NCBI RefSeq assembly: GCF_030418125.1
Contig: NZ_JAUHTR010000009.1
Span: 124,001-188,000, forward strand
Origin: Fictibacillus fluitans
Lineage (GTDB): Bacteria > Bacillota > Bacilli > Bacillales > Fictibacillaceae
Length of the DNA stretch: 64,000 bases
Direction: 5' to 3'
Made by a program: the position numbers and the translations under genes
Part shown: positions 25,606 through 37,817 of the stretch, piece by piece
Position numbering within the stretch: position 1 is the first letter of the stretch
Layout: every line of letters begins with the position of its first letter
Notes under the pieces: model-generated
Told to the model about the DNA's origin: nothing
Databases searched by the model: none
Seen by the model: only the letters and a program-made list of their open reading frames with translations

Positions 25606-26712
25606 TTAAATTTTTCCTGCGACACTGTGATCTGGCCCTATATATACAGACTCGGGTCGGAAGATGGTGTTGTCTTCGGACTGCTCAAGCACATGTGCGG
25701 TCCATCCGACCATCCGGCTGGCAGTAAACGTGGGGGTGAACAGTTCAGGTTCCATTTGGATGGCTTTCATGATGGCGGCGGCATAAAACTCCACATTGGT
25801 GTATAAAGCCCGGCCCGGCTTGTATTCCTTCAGCAGTTCAACTGCTATGCGCTCGGTTTCCAAAGCCAGGTCAAGCCATGGATCTTCACCCGCGGTTTGC
25901 AGCAATCGTTCTTTTAGGGCAATGGCCCGCGGATCAAGTGTTTTATACACGCGATGGCCAAATCCCATCAGTTTTTCTCCTTTTGATAATTTTCCTCTGA
26001 GCACCTTCTCGATATGGGTTGCCTCTGAAATCTCATGAAGAAGATCGATGACGCCCGATGGTGCTCCGCCATGAAGCGGCCCTTTCATTGTTCCAATGGC
26101 GGATGTGGCTGCAGACACCAGGTCCGATTCGGTGGAAGCCGTCACCCGTGCAGAGAATGTGGAAGCGTTCATTCCGTGTTCGAGTGTCAGAATCATATAC
26201 GCTTCGAGCGCATTGGCATGGGCTTTTGAAGGAACAGAACCATAGAGCATGCAGAGGTAATTTTCAACATGGTTCAAGGCGGGATCAGGAGATACCGGAG
26301 CTTTCCCTTCTAATGTTCGTTTGCGGTAAGCAATGATTGAAGGCACCTGGGCGGTCAATCGAATGGCCTGTCCGATCGTCGGCTTCCAGCTGTAATCCAT
26401 GGTGCCTTCAGAAGAGACAGCTGTCCGGATGACGCTCATCATGTCCATGTTTTTCCGAAGGCCGTCAATGAGTTGCTTCATTTCTGAAGAAAGCATGCGA
26501 TGTTGGCTCAGCTCATTTTTTATGGTGGTCAATTCGTAATCATCCGGCCATTTTCCGTACCATAAAAAATACGCGGCCTTTTCAAAGGAAGCCTTTTTCA
26601 TCACTTCGCATATATCGAGACCTCTGTATAAGAGAATTCCATTCTTTCCATCTACAGAACTGATGGAAGTCTCCACAGCAACTACCCCTTTTAATCCTTT
26701 GGCTGTATTCAT
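25606..26712 (-). CDS. citA: Citrate synthase, minor CitA type
   Basis: 368 aa citrate synthase with catalytic residues in LEHGMNASTF, MGFGHRVYKTLDPRA and a downstream Asp in the C-terminal part. It condenses oxaloacetate and acetyl-CoA. A divergent LysR gene lies 109 bases away, the citA-citR arrangement of B. subtilis. The start at 26712 has AGGAGGAGAGG on the minus strand; the longer start at 26733 would encode that ribosome binding site. Confidence 0.92.
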   Translation of the reverse strand: MNTAKGLKGVVAVETSISSVDGKNGILLYRGLDICEVMKKASFEKAAYFLWYGKWPDDYELTTIKNELSQHRMLSSEMKQLIDGLRKNMDMMSVIRTAVSSEGTMDYSWKPTIGQAIRLTAQVPSIIAYRKRTLEGKAPVSPDPALNHVENYLCMLYGSVPSKAHANALEAYMILTLEHGMNASTFSARVTASTESDLVSAATSAIGTMKGPLHGGAPSGVIDLLHEISEATHIEKVLRGKLSKGEKLMGFGHRVYKTLDPRAIALKERLLQTAGEDPWLDLALETERIAVELLKEYKPGRALYTNVEFYAAAIMKAIQMEPELFTPTFTASRMVGWTAHVLEQSEDNTIFRPESVYIGPDHSVAGKI

Positions 26713-26821
26713 TTTTCCTCTCCTCCTGTTCATCTTTGCTTCTATTGTATGATGGATATATAATTAGGAAAATTAAACATTTTTAAACAAATTGATTAAG
26801 ATCATTAATAAGGAGAAATCC

Positions 26822-27700
26822 ATGGAGTTTAACTGGCTTTATACGTTCATAACCGCGGCGGAAACAAGGAATTTTAGAAAAACGGCCGAGCTGCTTTACA
26901 TATCTCAGCCGTCAGTCACTGTCCACATTAAACAGCTTGAAAAAGAGATCGGGGCGTTACTCTTTCACCGGGAGGGAAAGAAAGTTAAACTGACGGAAGA
27001 GGGAAAACGATATCTTGATCATGCAAAAAAATTGATTGCTCATTACGAAAACGGATTGGAAGATATGGCTTCCTTCAGCCAGGGCTACAGCAGCAAGCTG
27101 ATTTTGGCCATTTCACCGCTTATTGCCGATACGATTTTGCCATTTGTGCTAAAACGTTACTTAAATCAACACCCGGAAACCGAAATTGAGGTTAAAATTA
27201 TAGAGTCTGAGCAAATTGAACAAGCCGTTCTGAATGAAGAGGTAGATATCGGCCTGTCATGCCTGCCCACTGCCAATCCCGATCTGATCTGTGATCTTCT
27301 CTATAAAGACAGGGTAATGTTTGTTTGCGCCCATGATGGAAGGGACCTGGAATCTGCACCTTCGCTGGATGAAAAAGAAGTGCTGGAATCTAACTATCTG
27401 CTGACACATAATCATCCAGGGTATTGGGGAGCGTTAACTAAAAGCATCAAAACCCGGTATCCGGGCGTGCGAATGATGAGAGTATCACAGGTGCATATTA
27501 CAAAAAGATTTATCGTGGAAGGGCTTGGTGTTTCTTTTTTGCCTGCATCGACCGTCAGGAGGGAATTGCTGGAGGGACGGATGCTGGAGGTGGACTGCCC
27601 CTCTATCCCGCTTCCCGAAGCCAACACCTATGCGCTCAGTAAGTACGACCACCGAAAGCAAAGGGAATTCCTTTCCTTTGTAGCCGGCCACAGAATATAA
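26822..27700 (+). CDS. citR: LysR-type regulator CitR
   Basis: 292 aa. N-terminal winged helix-turn-helix (FRKTAELLYISQPSVTVHIKQLEKEIGALLFHREGKKV, about residues 18-55) and a C-terminal inducer-binding domain. B. subtilis CitR represses the divergent citA. ATG 26822 follows AAGGAG; an ATT-type extension upstream is not needed. The cytochrome gene follows after 16 bases. Confidence 0.88.
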   Translation: MEFNWLYTFITAAETRNFRKTAELLYISQPSVTVHIKQLEKEIGALLFHREGKKVKLTEEGKRYLDHAKKLIAHYENGLEDMASFSQGYSSKLILAISPLIADTILPFVLKRYLNQHPETEIEVKIIESEQIEQAVLNEEVDIGLSCLPTANPDLICDLLYKDRVMFVCAHDGRDLESAPSLDEKEVLESNYLLTHNHPGYWGALTKSIKTRYPGVRMMRVSQVHITKRFIVEGLGVSFLPASTVRRELLEGRMLEVDCPSIPLPEANTYALSKYDHRKQREFLSFVAGHRI

Positions 27701-27716
27701 AAGGAGAGATAACCCC

Positions 27717-28040
27717 ATGAAAAAGAAACTCGCGATGTTCAGTTTGGCGATGCTTCTTCTCACCGCTTGCTCGTCCAACAATGCAGACGAAAAGAAGAAA
27801 TATCACGAAGGACAAAATATGGAAGCCGCTGAGAGTGTGTATAAGCAAAACTGTGCATCTTGCCACGGTAACAATTTGGAAGGGGGAACAGGTCCGTCTC
27901 TAAAGAACATCGGAAATAAATATTCCGAAAAAGAGATCATGAGCGTCATTCTGAAAGGAAGAAACGGAATGCCTGCAGGGATATTAACCGGTGGAGACGC
28001 GAGGCTTGTTGCCAAGTGGCTGAAGAGTGAACACAAGTAA
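27717..28040 (+). CDS. cccB: Cytochrome c551-type lipoprotein
   Basis: 107 aa. Lipobox LLLTACSS (Cys about residue 19), a short hydrophilic linker, and one class I cytochrome c domain with CASCHG heme attachment (about residue 45) and an axial Met in GRNGMPAG. It would carry electrons on the outer face of the membrane. B. subtilis cccB lies next to ftsE; here an equivalent lies downstream of citR instead, so orthology is likely but position is not conserved. Confidence 0.85.
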   Translation: MKKKLAMFSLAMLLLTACSSNNADEKKKYHEGQNMEAAESVYKQNCASCHGNNLEGGTGPSLKNIGNKYSEKEIMSVILKGRNGMPAGILTGGDARLVAKWLKSEHK

Positions 28041-28050
28041 ACAGAGATAA

Positions 28051-28153
28051 AAAACCGCTAGGCGGTTTACGTCGAGAAGCATCCAAAATAGAAAACCGCT
28101 AGGCGGTTTACGTCGAGAAGCATCCAAAATAGAAAACCGCTAGGCGGTTTACC
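28051..28153. repeat. Array of three tight hairpins with 41-bp period
   Basis: Two full 41-bp units start at 28051 and 28092 and a partial third at 28133. Each begins with AAAACCGCTAGGCGGTTT, an inverted repeat with a 3-base loop; the spacer TACGTCGAGAAGCATCCAA is identical in the first two. The array lies between cccB and the convergent cardiolipin synthase gene. Confidence 0.9.
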
Positions 28154-28171
28154 GAAGAGAGAGACAGCTAG

Positions 28172-28200
28172 CAAAAAAACCGCCCTCAAGGCGGTTTTTT
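28172..28200. terminator. Bidirectional terminator after the hairpin array
   Basis: AAAAAAACCGCC / GGCGGTTTTTT hairpin, sharing the CCGC/GCGG arms of the array. It suits both cccB and the convergent cls. Confidence 0.85.
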
Positions 28201-28205
28201 GTTTT

Positions 28206-29669
28206 CTACAATATCGGTGAAAGAAGCCGAGAGATGGATTCCCGGAACCGGATGGAGCGGGAGCGATTCTGGTATTCCTCCCATGTGAGTCTTCTGGAGA
28301 GTTTGACATCTTCCTGGAAAGAATGGATGAGCCGTTTGGCGACATCTTTATTATAGATAAAAGCATTAATCTCAAAATTCAGCTTAAGACTGCGGATATC
28401 GAAATTGGCCGTACCGACAGAGGAAATCTCATCATCGACTACGATGGATTTTGCATGGATAAAGCCGTTATCGTAAATAAAGACATTGGCTCCTGCCTTC
28501 AGCAAGCCGCCGATATTGGACAGCGAGGCCCAGTAGACAAAGAGATGATCGGGCTTGTTGGGAATCATAATATTCACGTTGACGCCCGAATGGCAGGCAA
28601 TGCGCAGCGTGTCCAGCAGGCTGGCGTCAGGGATGAAATATGGGGTCTGTATGGTGATGGACTTTTTGGCCATCGAAATCATTTTGATATAGCCATCCTT
28701 GATCTGCGGCCACTCTGATTCTGGCCCGCTCGTGACAATCTGCATGCCTACGGTTCCCTTGGTTTCCTCCTTGGGATACAAAACCGGGTCATAATCAATA
28801 TCGTGTCCATAGGATGCCTGGTTCCAGTCAAGAATGAAGCGGGTTTGCATGGAAAGAACCGCTTTCCCTTGAATTCTCAGATGGGTATCACGCCAATTTC
28901 CAAATCTCGGGCTGAGGCCGAGATACTCATCACCAATATTAAACCCGCCAACATACCCAATTTTCCCATCAATAATGACAATTTTACGATGATTGCGGTA
29001 GTTCATACGAAAGTTAATAAAAGCGAATTTACTTGGGAAAAAGACTTCCACTTCCCCGCCGGCTTTGCGAAGATCGGCAAAGAAGTTTTTGGGAAGAGTC
29101 CGTGATCCGAGCTCATCATAAAGAACTCTCACTTTTACTCCCTGCTTTGCTTTTTCAATAAGAGCATCACGTATTCTCCGGCCGAGATTGTCTTTTTTTA
29201 TAATGTAATACTGAAGGTGAATATGGTTCTGAGCCTGATCAATATCACGAAGAAGGTTTTTAAACTTTTCTCCGCCTGTCGTATAAATATCAACGGCATT
29301 GTCGCTTGTAAATGGAGCTTCATTGTTTAGAAGCTGCATATAGATTAAATCCTGGCTCGACCGTTCTGGCTCGCTGCTGAATTCAAAGGATCCTTCCCGG
29401 ATATGAGCCATCTGACTTTTTAACATCTTCTCAAGTCCCAGCTTCTTGCGGTCATCCCAATGGAAGAGCCGGTGCCTGTTCAAATTTTGTCCCAGCATAA
29501 GATACAGAAAGAAGCCGCCTAAAGGAATGAAGACAAGGACGAGGAGCCATGCCCAGGTGGAACTGGCATCTCTCCGTTCCTTAAAAACGATGATGGCGGC
29601 GAGCAATATATTCAAGATGGAAAAAAACATTAAAACGTAAGAAAAAATGTGCATTGAGAATATTTCCAT
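28206..29669 (-). CDS. cls: Cardiolipin synthase
   Basis: 487 aa. Two N-terminal membrane segments (about residues 5-30 and 38-60), then two phospholipase D HKD motifs: HRKIVIIDGKIGYVGGFN (about 220-237) and IHAKSIVVDDEISSVGTANF (about 400-420). The enzyme joins two phosphatidylglycerols to cardiolipin. The start at 29669 follows AAGGAGA. Upstream lies a 375-base AT-rich gap (29670-30044) shared with opuA, in which I see only the opuA promoter. Confidence 0.93.
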   Translation of the reverse strand: MEIFSMHIFSYVLMFFSILNILLAAIIVFKERRDASSTWAWLLVLVFIPLGGFFLYLMLGQNLNRHRLFHWDDRKKLGLEKMLKSQMAHIREGSFEFSSEPERSSQDLIYMQLLNNEAPFTSDNAVDIYTTGGEKFKNLLRDIDQAQNHIHLQYYIIKKDNLGRRIRDALIEKAKQGVKVRVLYDELGSRTLPKNFFADLRKAGGEVEVFFPSKFAFINFRMNYRNHRKIVIIDGKIGYVGGFNIGDEYLGLSPRFGNWRDTHLRIQGKAVLSMQTRFILDWNQASYGHDIDYDPVLYPKEETKGTVGMQIVTSGPESEWPQIKDGYIKMISMAKKSITIQTPYFIPDASLLDTLRIACHSGVNVNIMIPNKPDHLFVYWASLSNIGGLLKAGANVFIYDNGFIHAKSIVVDDEISSVGTANFDIRSLKLNFEINAFIYNKDVAKRLIHSFQEDVKLSRRLTWEEYQNRSRSIRFRESISRLLSPIL

Positions 29670-29961
29670 AGTTTCTCCTTACCTGACAGGATCGGTGTAA
29701 AACCTAGATGTTTACCATATCATATTCCTCTGACATAGTCGTAATTCTTAGTATATAAATAAGAAAAAACTCCTTCTTTATCTCCTTCCATTATATATGA
29801 ATCAGCATTATTTTCCATTTATATGGATAAAATGGTGTGCTGTAAAGGAGCATATCAGAGTATTTAGGAGGATGTCTTAAGATATGTAAGTATATTATGG
29901 CTAATCAAAGGCATTCCTAATAGCGACTGGTCTTATACTTCTATAACCTAGAATACATAAT

Positions 29962-29990
29962 TTGGTGCAGTAAGGAAACTTCTATATAAT
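29962..29990 (+). promoter_or_regulatory. Sigma-A type promoter of opuA
   Basis: TTGGTG (29962-29967), 17 bases, TATAAT (29985-29990), about 55 bases before opuAA. Confidence 0.6.
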
Positions 29991-30044
29991 AAAAAAGTTG
30001 CTGTTAACGCTGTCGTAAAATGTCGAAAATACAGAGGTGAAAGA

Positions 30045-32992
<2,948 letters not shown>

Positions 32993-33005
32993 TGAAATGA
33001 ATTGA

Positions 33006-33034
33006 GGACAGCCGCTCCAGGCTGTCCTTTTTTT
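33006..33034 (+). terminator. Terminator of the opuA operon
   Basis: GGACAGCC / GGCTGTCC stem followed by seven T. Confidence 0.9.
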
Positions 33035-33107
33035 AGATAGACTATTGTATCCATCCTGCTAATAAATATATATAGCAAAACGTAAAAGCAGTGATGGGGA
33101 GGTCAGC

Positions 33108-33332
33108 ATGAATAACATCAACTGGGTGGTCAGTGATCCCTATGTGTTTCAAACCCTTCAGACGGTAGTTGGAAAGTCCATTGTGGTTCAAACGGAAAGG
33201 GGTTCTGTCCGGGGAACGCTTAAACAGGTGCTGCCGGATCACATTGTGGTGGAATCAGGAGGCAATTCGTTTTATATCCGAACCCAGCAAATCATCTGGG
33301 TGGTTCCAAACCCGCAGCTCGTTCCGGAGTAA
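33108..33332 (+). CDS. DUF2642 family protein (YuzF-like)
   Basis: 74 aa, all beta by pattern: QTVVGKSIVVQTERGSVRGTL followed by DHIVVESGGNSFYIR-QQIIWV, an Sm-like small barrel typical of DUF2642. Function unknown; several Bacillus members are sporulation or coat associated. ATG 33108 follows GGGGAGG. The gene is 57 bases before the manganese catalase gene. Confidence 0.75.
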   Translation: MNNINWVVSDPYVFQTLQTVVGKSIVVQTERGSVRGTLKQVLPDHIVVESGGNSFYIRTQQIIWVVPNPQLVPE

Positions 33333-33389
33333 CGTCGCCGGATAATTCGTAATGGGGTATTAAGCGGAATATTGCGGAGGTGGAGCACC

Positions 33390-34280
33390 ATGATGAAGCG
33401 GGTCAATAAACTGGCGATTGAGCTTCCAAGGCCGGAGCATGGGGACATGAACGGGGCGGCTGCCGTTCAGGAGCTGCTGGGCGGCAAGTTTGGGGAAATG
33501 TCGACCCTCAATAATTACATGTATCAATCGTTCAATTTTCGCGGAAAGAAAAAGTTTAAACCGTTTTATGATCTGGTAGCAAGCATCACAGCTGAGGAAT
33601 TTGGCCATGTGGAGCTTGTGGCAAATGCCATTAATTTGTTATCATTCGGCAACACTTTTCCGGGCGACCCGGATATGACTCCTTTACAGAATGGAAAGGA
33701 CGCACGCTATTCCCTGCACTTTACAACGACCGCGCAGGCGGCCTATCCGGGGGACGGAATGGGCCGTCCCTGGAACGGGGAATACGTCACAAACTCCGGA
33801 AATCTGGTGGCAGACCTGCTTCATAACTACCTGCTCGAAATTGGAGCACGCACCCACAAAATGAGGGTCTATGAAATGACGGATCATCCTACAGCTCGGA
33901 CAATGATCGGCTACCTCCTCGTCCGGGGGGGAACGCATATCATTGCTTACGCAAAAGCGATTGAAGTGGCGACCGGTGTAGAGGTAGGAAAGATGCTTCC
34001 AGTTCCGAGCCTCGATAACAACAAGTTTGACTATGCAAAACCCTTTATGGACCAGGGACTCTATAATGTGCTTTATACATGGGGTGAACCGGAGTACCGG
34101 GACATCAGCAAAATCTGGAAAGGGAAGAACCCTGAAACCGGGCAGCAGTTAACGGTGATTGACGGCATGCCGGAAGGGGGAAAGGTGCCGGATTTTGAGG
34201 AACTGCCCGAAGAGTTTGCCCCTGGCATTGACCGGGACGATTACCAGCGGATTTTAAAGCGTCTCATGTCCAATTTATAA
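33390..34280 (+). CDS. Manganese catalase
   Basis: 296 aa. The di-manganese site is visible as Glu36 (GGKFGEMSTLNNYMYQ), Glu70/His73 (ITAEEFGHVE), a Glu in YLLEIGARTHK and a His in RGGTHIIAYAKA. It splits H2O2 without heme. ATG 33390 (or the second ATG 33393) follows GGAGGTGG; the in-frame start at 33372 would place the ribosome binding site inside the gene. A GGGTAT at 33355-33360 suggests a stress promoter but no matching -35 is present. Confidence 0.9.
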   Translation: MMKRVNKLAIELPRPEHGDMNGAAAVQELLGGKFGEMSTLNNYMYQSFNFRGKKKFKPFYDLVASITAEEFGHVELVANAINLLSFGNTFPGDPDMTPLQNGKDARYSLHFTTTAQAAYPGDGMGRPWNGEYVTNSGNLVADLLHNYLLEIGARTHKMRVYEMTDHPTARTMIGYLLVRGGTHIIAYAKAIEVATGVEVGKMLPVPSLDNNKFDYAKPFMDQGLYNVLYTWGEPEYRDISKIWKGKNPETGQQLTVIDGMPEGGKVPDFEELPEEFAPGIDRDDYQRILKRLMSNL

Positions 34281-34286
34281 ACGGAA

Positions 34287-34318
34287 GAACCCTGGCAAAG
34301 CTGCCAGGGTTCTTTTTT
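34287..34318. terminator. Terminator between the catalase gene and convergent znuA
   Basis: GAACCCTGGCA / TGCCAGGGTTC perfect stem with TTTTTT after it. Confidence 0.88.
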
Positions 34319-35246
34319 ATTGAAGAGCTTTCTTTAAAATGTCCAGATTGCCTTCCATCAGGCTGATATAATCTTTACCGCTGTCTTTTTTGGCCGGTGA
34401 TTCAAGGTTGTGAAACGACAGAGCTTCGGCGCCGACTTCGGATTTCACCGTATCTGCTACGCGCGGTTTCACGTTGTCCTCGAACAGAACATAGTTAATA
34501 TCATGTGTTTTGGACAGCTCGATAATGGATTGCAGCTGCTTTTGTGTCGGTTCATTGGAAGGGGAAAGACCGGATATCGGAATTTGCTTTAACCCGTATC
34601 TTATTTCCCAATAACCGTATGCTGCATGGGAAACGAGTATCTCTTTTTTAGGACTGTTTTGTATCGTTGTTTTGTAATTTTCATCAAGCTTCATGAGCTC
34701 TGATTTTAATTCTGTAAAGTTCTTTTCATACTCATTTTTATGCTTAGGATCCTTTTTTACAAGAGCATTCTTGATGTTTTCAGCCATTTTTACAGAATGC
34801 ACCGGATCGATGAAAACATGCGGATCGATATCGCCATGGTGGTGATCATGATCACTCTCTTCGCCTTCTGCGTGTTCTGTTTCAAGCTTTATTCCTTGTG
34901 TAGCTTTGATTACAGTGGTTTTATCCTGATCAAGCGTATCAATGGCTTTATCAGCAAACCCCTCTAAACCAGCGCCATTATAGATAAACAAATCCCCATC
35001 TGACAGTTCGGACATTGTTTGTATGGTTGGTTCGTAATCGTGGGGCTCCACACCCGCGGGAACCACATTCTTTACAGTGACATATTTCCCCCCGATTTTA
35101 CTTGCAAAATCTTTTAGGGGAAAGATGGTTGTATTGACCGTTAATTTATTAGAATCTTCATTCGAACTTGTTTCCTTTTGTCCGGAACAGGCAGCAAGCA
35201 GGAATGAGAAAATGGATAACACCGCAATAAGTTTAAGATATTTCAT
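34317..35246 (-). CDS. znuA: Zinc ABC transporter substrate-binding lipoprotein
   Basis: 309 aa, cluster A-I receptor. Lipobox SFLLAACSG (Cys about residue 20), metal-binding His in GVEPHDYEPT, the flexible His/Asp-rich loop ESDHDHHHGDIDPH (about 130-144) that marks zinc rather than manganese receptors, plus later ligands in SHAAYGYW. No permease or ATPase genes adjoin it. A Zur-like box sits 41-55 bases upstream. The start at 35246 is followed by MKYLKLIAVLSIF, a normal signal. Confidence 0.92.
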   Translation of the reverse strand: MKYLKLIAVLSIFSFLLAACSGQKETSSNEDSNKLTVNTTIFPLKDFASKIGGKYVTVKNVVPAGVEPHDYEPTIQTMSELSDGDLFIYNGAGLEGFADKAIDTLDQDKTTVIKATQGIKLETEHAEGEESDHDHHHGDIDPHVFIDPVHSVKMAENIKNALVKKDPKHKNEYEKNFTELKSELMKLDENYKTTIQNSPKKEILVSHAAYGYWEIRYGLKQIPISGLSPSNEPTQKQLQSIIELSKTHDINYVLFEDNVKPRVADTVKSEVGAEALSFHNLESPAKKDSGKDYISLMEGNLDILKKALQ

Positions 35247-35286
35247 TGATAATCAGCCTCTCCGTAAAATCTCTTTTCAAAATATA

Positions 35287-35301
35287 TCGTAATCGTTACG
35301 A
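35287..35301. promoter_or_regulatory. Zur-like box upstream of znuA
   Basis: TCGTAATCGTTACGA, one mismatch to the Bacillus Zur core TCGTAATNATTACGA. Confidence 0.75.
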
Positions 35302-35404
35302 TTTGTAAAGTGTTTAATCAAATAACTCCTTCCAAAGCACAAGGAATAACCAGTAGTAAAGCAGTTTTTTTGACAAGGTTGTGCAAGGAGAGTTAAAATT
35401 TAAA

Positions 35405-35419
35405 ACGAAATTGTTACGA
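35405..35419. promoter_or_regulatory. Zur-like box upstream of the zinc-free S14 gene
   Basis: ACGAAATTGTTACGA followed by TTTA, three mismatches to TCGTAATNATTACGA. It ends 28 bases before the rpsN start. Confidence 0.6.
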
Positions 35420-35447
35420 TTTATAGCAGCAAGGAGGATTAATATAC

Positions 35448-35717
35448 ATGGCAAAAAAAGCAATGGTTGAACGGGAAGTAAAACGGCAGGCCATCGTAGA
35501 CCGGTACGCCGAAAAAAGAGCTGAACTAAAAGCAAGCGGAGATTATGAAGGCTTAAGAAAACTCCCCAGAAATGCCAGCCCGACGCGGCTTCATAACCGC
35601 TGTAAGGTAACGGGACGGCCGCGGGGCGTCATCCGCAAGTTTGAAATGTCCAGAATTGTTTTCCGGGAACTTGCTCATAAAGGTCAAATTCCAGGTGTGA
35701 AAAAATCAAGCTGGTAA
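35448..35717 (+). CDS. rpsN: Ribosomal protein S14, zinc-independent paralog
   Basis: 89 aa, 30S subunit protein. It is the longer C-minus form: the two CXXC pairs of the zinc form are missing (only one Cys, in [12 protein letters not shown]). In Bacillus such paralogs (RpsNB/YhzA) replace the zinc form when zinc is scarce, freeing zinc. ATG 35448 follows AAGGAGG. The upstream Zur-like box and the neighbouring znuA fit this role. Confidence 0.95.
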   Translation: MAKKAMVEREVKRQAIVDRYAEKRAELKASGDYEGLRKLPRNASPTRLHNRCKVTGRPRGVIRKFEMSRIVFRELAHKGQIPGVKKSSW

Positions 35718-35726
35718 CATACAAGC

Positions 35727-35765
35727 AAGCATTCTTTCCGTAACAGGGAAGAATGCTTTTTTTTT
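35727..35765. terminator. Terminator between rpsN and convergent ycgQ-like gene
   Basis: AAGCATTCTTTCC / GGGAAGAATGCTT stem followed by T8 or more; A-rich enough to act both ways. Confidence 0.85.
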
Positions 35766-35766
35766 A

Positions 35767-36750
35767 TCAATTTGCGGTCAGGCTGCCGACACTGGGATAG
35801 ACATAGGGTTCTTTCGGTTCATCGATTTTTTTCAGCTTGCTGATAGTAATGATCAGTACGTTTTGCTTTTTATAGGTTGTTTTATCGAGCGTTCCGGATA
35901 CGGTAACCCAAGTATCATTTTTTATGGAAGTTAAGGCTTCCCCCTTCATCAGGGTTCCATAAACCGCAGCATCAGCACTGCAGCAATTCATCGCAAATCT
36001 GGCCGCAACTCCTTGGCTCTTTGGAAAACCGGGTTCCCTGTAAACGAAACCTGTCATCTTAATCTGTTTTCCTGTAAATGGATCGGGCTGCATATCAAAT
36101 ACGCCCATAATATCAAGAAAGTTTTCCGACGTCACGGTTATTGTTTTTTGGCGTTGAAGAAACTTGGAGGTCTTCCGATAATAAGAGCTGATTTCTTGTG
36201 GTTCTTCCTGCGGCTCATTGGCTGCTCGTTCCTCCATTTTCTTGATATAGCCTTCGGGGTCCTTTAGGTATTCATCTGCGTCAATTTCCTTTTCTTCTGC
36301 TTGACTGTTTTCAGCCGATTTTTCCCCGTTGTCAGGTTTGCTGTAAAGCCCGCTGCCGAATTTCACCCCTCTTTTTTGAGCCACCGAGCTGTCCAGTGCC
36401 TTTTCAGGGATCATAAAGCCGGCAAGCACGGGAAGGACAAAGAGCAGGTATATAAGGAATTGACTGATAGGGGACCCTTTCGGCCGGTGATCTGTACCGC
36501 AATCACAATTTAATTCTTCCTCCTGGCTCTTGGATGTACTTCTAAAAAACTGGACCGTACCAAGGAGGGCGAACACGCCAACACCGAAGTAGGTGAACAT
36601 TCTCATTTTGGGGGCGATGTAGTAACTCAGCTTTCCGCTGGCAATAAAGGCAAACAACAGCAGCATGAAGCCAAACAGAATAATCCCCCGTATGTAGATG
36701 TGAAATCCCCAATCATGATCTTTTCTCAATTCGATTCCCCCCTTATACAA
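35767..36750 (-). CDS. ycgQ: YcgQ-like membrane protein (TIGR03943/DUF1980 family)
   Basis: 327 aa. Four N-terminal membrane segments within the first 130 residues, a charged linker (about 150-190), and a C-terminal OB-fold-like soluble domain (about 205-320, GKQIKMTGFVYREPGFP). A Cys-containing loop (EELNCDCGTD) lies between membrane segments. The family occurs in an obligate pair with the DUF318 permease that precedes it here; the two overlap by eight bases. Its chemistry is unknown. Association with zinc starvation follows from the Zur-like box and neighbours. Confidence 0.83.
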   Translation of the reverse strand: MYKGGIELRKDHDWGFHIYIRGIILFGFMLLLFAFIASGKLSYYIAPKMRMFTYFGVGVFALLGTVQFFRSTSKSQEEELNCDCGTDHRPKGSPISQFLIYLLFVLPVLAGFMIPEKALDSSVAQKRGVKFGSGLYSKPDNGEKSAENSQAEEKEIDADEYLKDPEGYIKKMEERAANEPQEEPQEISSYYRKTSKFLQRQKTITVTSENFLDIMGVFDMQPDPFTGKQIKMTGFVYREPGFPKSQGVAARFAMNCCSADAAVYGTLMKGEALTSIKNDTWVTVSGTLDKTTYKKQNVLIITISKLKKIDEPKEPYVYPSVGSLTAN

Positions 36751-37762
36751 AATGGCTCAATATCAGAACCGATCCAAAAACGAGTACAGTAATTAAGGTG
36801 ATAAAGACCATCACAAATTTGGACTTGAAATAGGCAAAAAGCATAATGGCATTTTTCACATCGAGCATTGGGCCGAATACAAGGAAAGCAATGAGAGATG
36901 TTTTGGAAAAAGTTCCGTTAAAAGAAGCAGCGATAAAGGCATCGGCTTCAGAGCAAACGGATAGCAGGAAGGCCAGTCCCATCATAATTCCGGTTGAACG
37001 GATTTCATCGTTTCCAATGGACAGAAGAAACTCACGGTCGAGCAACGTTTGAAAGAGGCTTGCGAGAAAGGCTCCAATAATTATATATTTGCCAGTATCA
37101 AAAAACTCATCTGACGCATGATAAAGCGTTTGTTTCAACCTGTTCATTTTTGGCTTTACAGTGCTGTCTTCACGCCTGCTCACCATCTCTTCTTTGCTCC
37201 ATTTTAACTGGTCACTGTTGCGGAACAATATCCAGATAAATAATCCAGTCACAATGGCAACGAGAATCCCCAGCCCCATCCTGGAATAAAGTATGGTCAG
37301 ATCGTTCCTGAAGGCATAATACGTTGAAAGAATCACAACCGGGTTTACAATCGGTGCGGCCGCCAAAAAAACAAATCCAATGTGAAGCGGCATTCCTTTT
37401 TTAATGAGTCTTCTTACCACAGGGACAATAGCACATTCGCAAATAGGGGCAAGAAGACCGAACAATGCTGCAGGAAGCACGGCAAGAACAGGGTTTTTTG
37501 GAAGATATTTTTGAAGTGACTCCTCAGAAACGAAGGTTTGAATGAGTGCCGAGACGAATACTCCCAGCAGGATAAAAGGAATAGCCTCAATAAGGATACT
37601 GAGAAAAATCGTATTCACGTGAACAATTGTTCCGGGAAGATCCTTCATAACAGGTCCTGTTTTGATTTGTTCCATAAAAAAGAAGGCGGTTAAAAACATG
37701 AACAATAAACCAAATCCAATTAACTCTTTTCGGAACACACCTATATTTTTGTTTACCTGCAT
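36743..37762 (-). CDS. ycgR: YcgR-like permease (DUF318/PF03773)
   Basis: 339 aa with about eight to nine membrane segments and the family signature GLLAPICECAIVPVVRRLIKKGMP (Cys-containing) plus SVCSEADAFIAASF in the second half. Predicted to move a metal or a metal-carrying small molecule, not proven. First gene of a two-gene operon with the ycgQ-like gene, and preceded by a Zur-like box 56-70 bases upstream. Confidence 0.83.
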   Translation of the reverse strand: MQVNKNIGVFRKELIGFGLLFMFLTAFFFMEQIKTGPVMKDLPGTIVHVNTIFLSILIEAIPFILLGVFVSALIQTFVSEESLQKYLPKNPVLAVLPAALFGLLAPICECAIVPVVRRLIKKGMPLHIGFVFLAAAPIVNPVVILSTYYAFRNDLTILYSRMGLGILVAIVTGLFIWILFRNSDQLKWSKEEMVSRREDSTVKPKMNRLKQTLYHASDEFFDTGKYIIIGAFLASLFQTLLDREFLLSIGNDEIRSTGIMMGLAFLLSVCSEADAFIAASFNGTFSKTSLIAFLVFGPMLDVKNAIMLFAYFKSKFVMVFITLITVLVFGSVLILSHFV

Positions 37763-37817
37763 TCTGTTAGACTCCTTTTTTCAACAGTTATGGTTGACAT
37801 GGTTTTCCTCCTTTAAA

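Noticed and set aside
33335-33360. Sigma-B promoter for the manganese catalase gene (GGGTAT at 33355-33360)
   Set aside because: The -10 is perfect, but the -35 region (TCGCCG area) does not fit at any normal spacing.
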